From NCBI GenBank assembly GCA_049999805.1, contig JBNGIO010005799.1, positions 65,064 through 85,640 of the forward strand: DNA of 20,577 nt. Direction: 5' to 3'. The DNA comes from Folioceros fuciformis (lineage: Eukaryota; Anthocerotophyta; Anthocerotopsida; Anthocerotales). Positions 1 through 8,452 of the stretch are shown here, in pieces. The notes beneath the pieces are model-generated. The model was given only the letters and a program-made list of their open reading frames with translations. It searched no databases and was not told the origin of the DNA. Each line of letters opens with the position of its first letter. Position 1 is the stretch's first letter. The position numbers and the translations under genes were made by a program.

Positions 1-26
1 GTCAAGGGACTTGGAATTTTGAACAT

Positions 27-125
27 GGGATCTGATACCATGTTAGGAAAACGGTGAATCCCAAAATAAACCTCAACTCAATACTTCTAGATTGACAGTC
101 CATGCGTACATATATAGCCTTCAAG
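27..125 (-). mobile_element. End of a copia-type 5' LTR plus primer-binding site, minus strand
   Basis: Read on the minus strand, positions 40-27 give TGGTATCAGATCCC, one mismatch from the plant initiator-Met-tRNA primer-binding site (TGGTATCAGAGCC). It is directly preceded by CCTAACA (47-41), a typical LTR end in CA. About 70 bases further upstream lies a TATATA box (near 109-117), as expected of an LTR promoter. I infer that this is the downstream part of a 5' LTR whose internal region runs leftward out of the window. The start of the LTR (TG on the minus strand) could not be placed; it may lie several hundred bases to the right. No coding part of this element is visible. Confidence 0.6.
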
Positions 126-181
126 CATGACTATAACTCAATAAAGGGTAAACATTACCGGATCGTGGTTCTATTCTATAT

Positions 182-253
182 ACCTTGAGGTATAATCTCT
201 AGACTCTAATGTAGATATGTTGCACAAGCGCCATAGAGATTATACCCCAAGGT
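182..253. repeat. 20-bp inverted repeat (hairpin)
   Basis: Positions 182-201 and 234-253 are reverse complements at 19 of 20 positions, with a 32-nt spacer. The arms start ACCTTGAGG and end CCAAGGT. This may lie inside the U3 part of the minus-strand LTR at the left edge, or be a small foldback element. Confidence 0.75.
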
Positions 254-983
254 TTTACAAAAGAAATTATCTTTTCACATAAAAATCAAAATATACTTAG
301 TATAGCAAACAACTTGACTATGTAAAAAAGGATTTCTCAATGAAAGAGATCCATTTCTAGTGTGTGTAGAAAAAGATTGCATTTGCCCTAGTCCATACAT
401 CATTGAATATTAGTTGATAGAAACTTTTGCATTTTATACCTTTTCATTCATAAATCTTGTACACAACTTTGAAATCCAATTCCAATGTTCAAGTCTACAT
501 CTAAGATAGGAATATAACCTACACCATAAGAAGTCCCACACTGTATTGAGAATAAGCATTGTGAACATGGTGGATGGAAAGTAAGAAGTAGTAGCAAAAA
601 AACAGCCATAATCTTTTCACACTTCAAACAATTTGCGAATGTCCTTCCCTTTAGTCCTTCCCAAAGTTCCTTTGCATGGAGTAGATGCAAGTTATGTGAT
701 ATTCTAACTATGACATTCAAACATGTGCAAGCAAAGTGCATTGTGGGTGAGCTTGATTAGCCATTGAACAAGTGAAATGACACCCCTTGAAATATGCTAA
801 AATTGTTTGAATGTCTCCCTTATTCTTCAATGCTAGCTAGCCGTATTTTGACATTGCATCTCCATCGCTTTGCAAAAGAGTGTTAGCCAAGGCAACTTTT
901 TGGTAGAAAAAGAGATCGGATTATGACAGCTTGTGCCGTTGGAAAGAGTACAAGATTTAGTACTAAGTGAGGCGGGTGACCCT

Positions 984-1030
984 TATACCACTAGCACTAT
1001 TTAGACCCCCTATACGACTAGCACTATTTA
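984..1030. repeat. 20-bp direct repeat, 27-bp period
   Basis: Positions 984-1003 and 1011-1030 read TATAC(C/G)ACTAGCACTATTTA, differing at one base. They are two tandem copies of a 27-bp unit whose last 7 bases are not conserved. Confidence 0.8.
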
Positions 1031-1078
1031 TACATTGATTGATACAATGCAGCTTTATGACATCTACAAGTGTAGGCC

Positions 1079-1129
1079 TAGTGGCTTCATCAATAAAGCA
1101 TTTATGAACAATTGTTGATGAAGCCACTA
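1079..1129. repeat. 15-bp perfect inverted repeat (hairpin)
   Basis: TAGTGGCTTCATCAA at 1079-1093 is followed by its exact reverse complement at 1115-1129, with a 21-nt loop. It is a stable stem that lies in no gene. Confidence 0.85.
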
Positions 1130-1404
1130 AATCTATGCAATTCGCTGAATTTACATAATGGTTGAAGAGAAGGTATTTGAGATGGGCTCAGCCAAGGGCT
1201 TGAGGTTATGAGTTTGAAGAGAACGATTTGCTAGAATATTTCTTGAAGTTCATGGCTTGATTTGTAGGACTGTTTAGCTACTATACCTATTGCAAAAAGA
1301 AGAAATGCAAACATATTACTTTTGGCCATCAATGTTCAAGGATGTGAGAGTACTAAAAACAATGTATTACACGTCAAAAACATACTCCATGTAGTATCAT
1401 TGTC

Positions 1405-1470
1405 AGGTTGTTCTACCCTATTTTGTGGAAAGGTTATTGAGAATAGGTTATTCTACCCTATTTTGTAGAA
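1405..1470. repeat. 26-bp direct repeat, 40-bp period
   Basis: Positions 1405-1430 and 1445-1470 share AGGTT(G/A)TTCTACCCTATTTTGT(G/A)GAA, 24 of 26 identical. The copies are separated by 14 bp. No coding sense was found. Confidence 0.8.
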
Positions 1471-2234
1471 GGGTTTTTTTGTGAGTAAGGGCTTAACTAT
1501 GTACGACCGATCAAGCCCACAACATTACACATAAACAAGAATCTAGTACTAGTAGTAGCTACTAACTACTCAATGGAATGGTCAAAGGCATAGATATGCT
1601 AGTCTAAAGTATCTCTTGGAAAACTTCACATTTCTTGTATCCCTAGGTAATCACCTTCAACGCATAGGTAAAATCATGTGGCAAGAACCTTGCGTACCAT
1701 TTATAATGTGGTTATCTTGTAATAAAAATTGTAAAATAGGCTGTTAGTAGGAGGTTCTAATTTGGTAGTCTAACCATATTATAAAACTATGTTAGAGAGT
1801 AATTGTAAATTTAAAGTAAGTTTATTTATAACATATTTTGTATAAAAAACAACCTCATTTTCAAACTATAAAAGTTAATAGTGTTAATTATCTGTATAAA
1901 AGATAAGGAACTTTTGCTTTCAATCTACCATCGCAAAACAAACGTTTTTGAATGAGTGGTTTTGTTTGGTGTTCATCACTTTTCAACGAGCATAGGGGGA
2001 GGTGACATCACCAACTCTGGTAGTAGGTAGAATAAGTGTATATGTGGTGACCTTGGGGAGTAGTCCTCTTCGGCCTTATCAATAATGCGATTTTTTTTCG
2101 TCTCCTTTTTAGTGTAGATGGATTTTTCTTTGGTGTTTAGTTAATAATGTAGCTATGATATACAATTGTGTGGTTCTTCTATAGTTTGTTGAAGCTCTTA
2201 AAAGCCTCTAATTTATAGCTAGAGCTACCTTTTG

Positions 2235-2435
2235 CTAAAAGCATTGGAAAGATATCTTTTGCAACTTGTGCATCTTTCTCTTGGTGAAGGCACATAGTTT
2301 TTTGGCAGCTACTTTATATTTCCTTACAAATGACGTCGAAATCAAGTTGTCAAATTGAATGCTTAAGTCTCCTTGACCCAGCGGAGTAATGGAAATTCCA
2401 TCTTGTAGTGTAGTAAGTTGCTGAGAAAAGTTGCC
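2235..2435 (-). other. In-frame open extension beyond the kinase stop codon
   Basis: Directly after the kinase TAA (2436-2438) the same frame stays open for 66 more codons to a TAG at 2235-2237. The predicted residues are basic towards the end and include F-D-N-L-I-S-T-S-F (2337-2360), which resembles, with one extra residue, the core of the NAF/FISL motif (A-F-x-L-I-S-x-S) by which CIPK kinases bind CBL calcium sensors. It may be a C-terminal tail cut off by a recent nonsense mutation, a readthrough extension, or chance. It is shorter than a normal CIPK regulatory domain. Confidence 0.35.
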
Positions 2436-3359
2436 TTAAAACAGTGGAGCCTTAAGGAAGTTGTGCGATGTCACAATCTCATATTCTGGTGGATTGTGAA
2501 ATTCGGGAGCAACATAGTCCTGCTTAAACCACTCATCTTCGAAAATTTGAGCTAAAGTAAGTCGTTTTTTGAAATAGACTGTTAACAGCCCTTGAATAAT
2601 GCTACTCGCTCCTAGTGATATTCCACTAGGCATATCATAGGTGCCATTTAATATCCTCGTGTAGGTGCGGATAATGTTTGGGTTGTTGAATGGGAATTTA
2701 CCGGTTATTAGACGGTAAAGCACCACACCACATGCCCACATGTCTGCAGCTCCTCCATCATATCCTTCATTGACCAACACCTCGGGTGCCATGTATTTGG
2801 GTGATCCACAGAATGAGTGAAGCAACCCATCTTCTTTGACTTGGTCTAACATAGCACCTAGCCCAAAATCCCCTAGTTTTAAATTATTTTTTGAATCTAA
2901 CATTAAATTCTCTAGCTTAATATCCCTGTGATATACACCTCTCATATGGGAGAAGTGCACGGCACTGATAAGTTGTGGGAAATATTTTCTTGCTTGACTT
3001 TCACATAAATCTTTCTTACTTAGGTTTTCAAGCAAGTTGCCATGTGGAAGAAGCTCCATTACCAAGCAGAACTCGGTCTCACTCTCCATCACCTCAAACA
3101 GCCTAACAATGTTGGGATGCCTCAACTGGGACATGATACAAATTTCCCTTGTAAGAAGTGACAATGTGTTACGTTCACGAACTTTTTTTTTATTTACCAT
3201 CTTAATTGCTACAAAGTGGTTGGTGTACACATGTTTTGCAGCTATAACAATGCCATACGACCCTCTCCCAAGCACTCGTCCCAACACAAACTTTTGCAAA
3301 GAGGACTCCATGTTTGCAATTGAAAGTACTTCTGACATCTTTGTCATATTCTGAGGCAT
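2436..3359 (-). CDS. Ser/Thr protein kinase, SnRK3/CIPK-like, no regulatory domain
   Basis: Single-exon frame of 307 codons starting at ATG 3357-3359. It is a complete protein kinase domain: glycine loop G31-R-G-S-Y-G36, VAIK lysine K53, helix-C glutamate E72, catalytic loop H144-R-D146 with K148 and N151, D164-F-G166, and a G-S-P-K-Y-M-A-P-E activation-segment end at 185-193. All catalytic residues are present. The end of the domain (E-D-E-W-F-K near 274-279, then a Y-x-A-P-E-F stretch) is closest to plant SnRK3/CIPK kinases. The usual CIPK follows this with a NAF motif and phosphatase-interaction domain, about 130 more residues; this frame stops 28 residues after that point. It phosphorylates Ser/Thr of unknown substrates, probably in the cytosol. 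A TATA box lies 56 bp upstream. It could be an expressed short kinase, a truncated CIPK, or a retrocopy (no introns, repeat-rich surroundings). The kinase call is firm; the subfamily is likely. Confidence 0.88.
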   Translation of the reverse strand: MPQNMTKMSEVLSIANMESSLQKFVLGRVLGRGSYGIVIAAKHVYTNHFVAIKMVNKKKVRERNTLSLLTREICIMSQLRHPNIVRLFEVMESETEFCLVMELLPHGNLLENLSKKDLCESQARKYFPQLISAVHFSHMRGVYHRDIKLENLMLDSKNNLKLGDFGLGAMLDQVKEDGLLHSFCGSPKYMAPEVLVNEGYDGGAADMWACGVVLYRLITGKFPFNNPNIIRTYTRILNGTYDMPSGISLGASSIIQGLLTVYFKKRLTLAQIFEDEWFKQDYVAPEFHNPPEYEIVTSHNFLKAPLF

Positions 3360-3414
3360 TTATCTTTGGTGTCCTTCTTACAATTCTATTAAAGAATAAA
3401 TCCTAAGTTTTTCA

Positions 3415-3423
3415 CATATATAG
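3415..3423 (-). promoter_or_regulatory. TATA box upstream of the kinase
   Basis: The minus strand reads CTATATATG, 56 bp before the kinase ATG, in a position fitting a short 5' leader of about 25 nt. It is the only clear TATA box close to this start. Confidence 0.5.
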
Positions 3424-3442
3424 AGGAAGAGACCCCTCTATG

Positions 3443-3475
3443 TCCTTGGTCTTTGATTGTAAGAATGACCAAGGA
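3443..3475. repeat. 9-bp inverted repeat in the kinase upstream region
   Basis: TCCTTGGTC (3443-3451) and GACCAAGGA (3467-3475) are exact reverse complements with a 15-nt spacer, 20 bp upstream of the TATA box. It may be a dimeric protein-binding site or chance. Confidence 0.6.
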
Positions 3476-3510
3476 ATGGATAAGCCAAAACGGAATGCAT
3501 AAGCCAAAAC
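3473..3510. repeat. Adjacent 19-bp tandem duplication
   Basis: GGAATGGATAAGCCAAAAC (3473-3491) is directly followed by a copy with one changed base (3492-3510). It sits in the kinase upstream region and overlaps the right arm of the inverted repeat by three bases. Confidence 0.85.
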
Positions 3511-3943
3511 TCAAGGAACTCTCTCCGACAACATGAAATTATATATATATATTTTTAAGATCACATTAATACAACAAGTGATCTCTCACTTTTGAGAAGA
3601 CGAGGATTCTAGAATCGGACCTCTAATTTTGCTGTTTTAAGGATGCTGCTGTCCAGGGCCAAGCCGTGGAAGGAGAGGGGCAAAGCCAGGCCTGGCCTTG
3701 CAAGCCAAGCCTGGCGTGCAATTTGCCGTGGAATATGTTAACAAGCGTTTATCCCTAATCATCTCGAACTTAGAGTTGACAGATTGACCCGCGGTGTCGA
3801 AATCACTAGAATCCTTTCAGCTCTCACATGTTAGCTGCTATGAAGGTACGAAAGAATTGAACCAATTAATGTCCTGCACCAACCTTCCCAAGTTTCATCA
3901 CCCCCAAAATAATCTGGAAATATGTTTGCTGCTAGTCACCGTA
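3511..3943. other. Intergenic stretch between kinase promoter and NAD+ synthetase 3' end
   Basis: No gene is seen. Contents: an (AT)n run at about 3540-3552, a perfect 12-bp palindrome GCCAGGCCTGGC at 3685-3696 inside a local set of GCC(A)AG/CCTGGC words (3680-3717), and the presumed 3' UTR of the NAD+ synthetase gene towards 3943. No clear AATAAA was found for that gene. Base composition changes here from AT-rich (left) to more GC-rich (right). Confidence 0.5.
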
Positions 3944-6900
3944 TCATGTTGCCCTTTCAGAGCGTGCGTTGCCGGAATCTACAGCCGGGACTCCGAAGCC
4001 AACTGCATGAGCCTCAGATAACTCTGCACTTGTGAGATGACCAGGGTTTGCTCGATCTCTGCCACACCGAGTGCTTTGCTCACCTAGCTCCACAATCTCG
4101 TCTATGCGCTTGAATTGCCAAGGCCAGCGGGTGTTATACAGAAACTGTCGCAAATCAAAACGGTTGTCCTCCGGCGAGTAGCTCTGTTCGCAACAAGAAA
4201 TTAGAGGGTACCACAAGAAGACAGAACGATGAACACAGAAGATTTGACAATTCTGCCTTTCAGTCACATGAGACTGAACTAAGAGATTGTCAAATTCGCA
4301 GCAATACTGGACGACAACGTACCAACATCAAGAGTCTCTCACCTCTGCGTGGTAGGACGGTGTCAAAGTTGTCATCTTGTGGCGGTTCATGGAGTAATAT
4401 TTGAAGAAATCTTTCACCTTTGTAGCAACTTCAGCTGGGGTAAGACGACCTTGCCAACGATGGCAGAGGTGCTGAAACACAGCCAAGATGTGTTTGGAGG
4501 AAGAAGTCCAGTCTCGTGCATGCCCAGCATACAATATACAGCACATAGTCAGGCCAGACGTCAAGCAGCAGGTCTAACCTGAAACATTGAGACAGGACCA
4601 CAGCGGAAATTTTTTCGGAGGCGACCATAAATTGAGAGCTCCTCATATGTCATGCCCATGTCGGCTTCATCCATCTGCAACAAAGGCATCAGCATGCTCC
4701 CCTACGGACAGCGCTTTGACCATGCATTCCCACCAGCTTACCTGGGTATAATTTTCTCGAATAGGCTCCAGCTCTGCTGTGGGTGGAGCGGACTCTATTT
4801 CAGCCAGCGTTAGATAGCCTAAATGTTCGGCTCCCCATCTTAGAAAAGCGCGGATATCCAGCTTGCTGATGCCTCCTATAGGATTGATGTCGGCCGAACT
4901 GTTGTCATACTGCAAAAAGTAAATCACAATCAAAAAGCTTCCCTCCCTTTCCACTGCAAAAGGTCACAACGAAGAAGAGCAACTCCTACCTTTGTCAGAT
5001 ATCCTCGAAGTCCTTCATCCACATTTGCACTGCCCAAAACAAGGAGAAACCCTGGTCTGCCACGCACCCACGGTAGAAGTGATGCTAGCATATAAGCAAG
5101 AACCATACGGCTACGAGATTGGAGGTTTTGCAGCGCGAGATTCTCTGCATTTGTTCCGCCATCAACCTACAATAACAACCCATGTTCCAGCTATGCATTT
5201 GAGCCTGATGGAGATATATGGGCTGAAAGAGGTGATACGAATTCAGGAATGATGATAAGCCTTTACCTTGTACTTGGGAGTTTTTCCTGTCATTGTCTGA
5301 AACAAGGAAAGCATGGCTGATAAAATAACATCAATTTTCACATCTAAGTGAGATGCTCCAAGTTCGTCTGCTAATCTCTGAGCCCGATCTCGTGTGCCTT
5401 CAGAGCTTCAGATGGTTGATTTAAGTTAGAGAGCAACCCTACAGAAACAGAGAGAACCCAAGCTACAAATACCGGGAAGCAAGTGACACTGGGATGTAAG
5501 CACCTGTTATCAGTCCCCATGTACACAGTATGCAAGACCCGATTGGCAAACTCACAGGGATTGACAGGTACCATCCCTTTCTCATAGTTTCCAATGCGTA
5601 CGGCATCTGCCAATACCTGTTCGTTCCCCTCCTTCACAGCTGGAAAGTGAGATCGAAAGTATGAGCAGTCCAAAGAATAAAGACAGGACGAGATAGGGGA
5701 TCTGCATAGGTCAGCACAAAGTTGATAGAGGACCTTTGATGACAAGTTGACACATGCTTCCCACTAACGCTGCCACACTTGAGCTATCTGCACCACCAGA
5801 AAGTGGAAGGAGAAAGCCACTTCCACCACTTCTACGAAGATAGTCCCACAGCCAACATGCAGGTCCGAGAGCAATCTCTTCCTGAGGAAGATGGTACCTC
5901 ACCTGTTGACCAAAAATCCCATTACCCATGAAAACACGCAACTTGAGATTGCTCTCATCTTCCCATCAATCAACAAGCTGGAGAAGGGTCATACTGCAAT
6001 TGGCAGTGATGGAAAACTCGTCAGGTCAAAAACAGCGTCTGACAGCCGAAAGTCTACTTTCACAGAAGGTTTAGGAGCTTCCTGGCTCGCTTGCTCTCTC
6101 AGACTGCTCACAGCTCCCCTGTAACTTGCCACCTGCAAGCCACAAAGTCAATCGTCTACATGGTACATGACTAGGCAAGCAGAAATATATCATGCAAGGG
6201 CCGTAAAAGGTAATCACTGAGGTTCAAGTTGGAAACCATACGACATCCAGGTCAACAGAAGCTGTCACAACTTCAACATCGTTCAGAGAAAATTGGGAGC
6301 CCTGAGCAACAACATCCCCATTGACAAGGATACACGCGCAGCCATCTGTTCGATCCATTTAACAGGTCGTGTCAAAAGCAAGGCCACTGATATACACAGC
6401 AATTTTGGTGGCAAACGGAACGCTAACCACGAGCATCCTTAAGAAGGCCAGTACATCCATGACAAGATTTCAGGGAATGTAGATTCATCACCATAATATA
6501 GTCGTCCACCATCGCACCCTTGCTGATTAGCATACAAATAAACACCACCAGCTTTACTCGTTGCACTTTGCATGAGCTCAAGTCTTGTGTTGAGCTTTCG
6601 TAGCTGATGGTGACTCCCACTTCCGTTCGCGATGATGTCAACTCCGTTCAGCGCAAGTGCAATGTGTGGCGAAGCTGGCGTGAAGAGCTCCTCGCATGTT
6701 TCAGATGCCAGCGTTCTGATGTGACAAGGGCATGCACCCTTGCAGTCAGCATTTCAATACAAGCTCGTCAGAAACCCCAGCATGGAGCTCCACTATCATA
6801 GAAGAACTTACGTGTCGATGAAGGACAGATACCCATCTCCAAAGGGCACTGATGCTTGTCCATACAAATTCGTAATACGTTCAGGAAGTTGAAGATCCAC

Positions 6901-7408
6901 CAGCTTGTTATGATGCTTCCAAGCAGAAAACCATCGCAACTCCCGATAATTCCCATCATTTGCCAAGAAAAGCTTAGGCCGGATGAGAAGAATTTGACCA
7001 TCGAGACAGACAACCCTGCAATTATACCTAACCCCTCCTTGCTGAACGGGCATGCCGATGTCGCACACCATGCCGAAAGTAAGGTTCGAGGCCAGAATCT
7101 TTCCCAGACATTCCCACCTGGCAGCAAGCCCTGGAACATGGTCAGCCTCCAGAACAATCCGTGCATTAAAACCCACGATAATAAAATCTTGCAACCAGAG
7201 GGTGGTGATCGTACGAATGGGTAAGAGTATCAGGCTCAGAAAAGTGGTCCTCGCAGCCATAGCCGGCAATTTCCAGCTCAGGCCCTGTTCGAAAAGTGGC
7301 ACCCGCGTCCTTCGACTGCTGCAGAGACTCTAAGATGCGCCTCAAGTTGCCATCAAAGTCCATAGCCCATTGGTTAAGACTACATGTGGACAGCCTCACT
7401 ATCCTCAT
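3944..7408 (-). CDS. NADSYN1: Glutamine-dependent NAD+ synthetase, 13 exons, 739 aa
   Basis: Exons (minus): 7215-7408, 6812-7117, 6492-6715, 6242-6345, 5995-6132, 5902-5734, 5504-5639, 5267-5405, 4990-5166, 4742-4909, 4579-4674, 4343-4471, 3944-4183. They sum to 2,220 nt ending in TGA, and all 12 introns (67-159 nt) are GT-AG and keep frame. The enzyme makes NAD+ from deamido-NAD+, ATP and glutamine, the last step of NAD synthesis, in the cytosol. The N-terminal nitrilase-type glutaminase domain (about 1-290) has its triad: E46 (or neighbouring E44) in G-P-E-L-E-I, K113 in I-R-P-K, C234 in Q-Q-G-C-D-G. The C-terminal synthetase domain (about 325-700) has the ATP P-loop S-G-G-A-D-S at 357-362 and conserved S-S-A-D-I-N-P-I-G and [10 protein letters not shown] blocks. 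Length matches plant relatives (about 725). Start: the ATG at 7406-7408 gives M-R-I-V-R-L as in homologues. It appears intact. Confidence 0.95.
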
Positions 7409-8452
7409 TTTTTCGTTCACGGATGTCACGTCGATCGTTGATTGATGTTGTCACTGTGTTGTCCTCCCAAAGCACTCATGCCTGACTTCAACCCCCGAGG
7501 CCTTCCGTCAATCGATCTTGAGCCTGCATTACCATAGATTCGGTTTGTACAGTCCCCGTACAGTACCTTCGTTTTATGCCAGGTTTACAGCCAGCATTCC
7601 GTTGCCTGTCTCGAAAGTTGAGCAGGAGCTTTTGCGGGTTTTCCTAGAATCTGTTGTCGATCTGCGTACGTGTTTGTCAAATCTGCCGCCGACGTTGCCA
7701 GGCGTTCTCCTCCTAGTAACCTCACGTCCAACCTCGCTAGGTTAGTTTTGTCTTCCCTCCGCGGTAACTCTTTCCTTTCTGTGCAAAGGAGCTTCCGCGC
7801 CGCATTCAGGGCACTGGCAGCGTGAAGCCGTTCAGTGTTGCGTCTGCACTACCGCTTCAGTTTCATGTACTGGAGCTAGCGGCTTTCCCAACACGAGCAA
7901 TGTTAACTGTCGATGTAGATGGTGTTGTTGCCAACATGTAGGCGTGTGCAAGGGGAGCAGGTATGAAAAATACGTGGTACATCAATGGAGTGCTGTGATA
8001 TCAGGACAATTCGTGTTTACCATTACATGGGCAAAGAGTATACAGGGTATGGTTTCCACTACAACGGCAATCAGCATGCAGTTTTGTAATTGTTTATTTC
8101 CTCCCCGCCTCCTCTGCCAGCCAGTCGCCCTTTGGTGCGCATGGCTACACACATTCAGCTAGGTTTACAAATTCAAGAAGGAGCTACTTTTTCGTCCTAA
8201 CCACTTATGCCTGACACAACATTCTTCACAATGATCATTTGGACGAAGCAAGAGAGAGTACCTCATGCTCTGGTGGGAGAATTGTATGGTACAAGAACAC
8301 TCCACGCCATCTCTTGATAATGGTACGCTAGCACGCTAATACCAAATCCCAGTTGAGTCACACAGACAGCGAGGCACAACACGGGTGACTACTTTACACG
8401 GAGCTGGAGCTGGACTGGACTGGACGTCAGGAATAAACCCTAACTCTGCCTA
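7409..8452. other. Intergenic region: NAD+ synthetase upstream side, P450 downstream side
   Basis: Both flanking genes run on the minus strand, so this 1,044-bp gap should hold the P450 3' UTR (right) and the NAD+ synthetase promoter (left). A TTTATT at 8093-8098 (AATAAA on the minus strand) is a possible P450 poly(A) signal, about 355 nt after its stop. No TATA box stands out before the synthetase, which fits a housekeeping gene. Plus-strand frames at 7518-7745 and 7944-8162 show no domains and I treat them as chance. Confidence 0.45.
8435..8443 (+). promoter_or_regulatory. Telo-box motif AAACCCTAA in P450 3' flank
   Basis: An exact telo-box word lies 10 bp past the P450 stop codon, beside a GGAGCTGGAGCTGGACTGGA simple repeat (about 8400-8424). 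Telo-boxes are known in plant promoters and as Polycomb-linked sites; in this downstream place it may be meaningless. Confidence 0.3.

Larger units (their letters stand above)
254..2234. other. AT-rich non-coding stretch, probable repeat debris
   Basis: No gene could be supported here. Open frames are short and without recognisable domains. The stretch holds two short direct repeats and one hairpin (listed separately). The plus strand around 1130-1345 has broken frames with a Lys/Cys/His-rich piece (C-K-K-K-K-C then G-H-Q-C) that faintly recalls a zinc knuckle of a decayed transposon, but this is too weak to call. A TTTATT at 1821-1826 (AATAAA on the minus strand) could serve as a distant poly(A) signal for the kinase gene. 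Confidence 0.5.

Noticed and set aside
3037-3354. Plus-strand frame of 105 codons
   Set aside because: It is the antisense of the well-supported kinase and shows no domain.
6856-7224. Plus-strand frame of 122 codons
   Set aside because: Antisense shadow of NAD+ synthetase exons 1 and 2.
7427-7429. Earlier GTG as the NAD+ synthetase start
   Set aside because: Plants rarely start at GTG; the ATG at 7406-7408 gives the conserved N-terminus.
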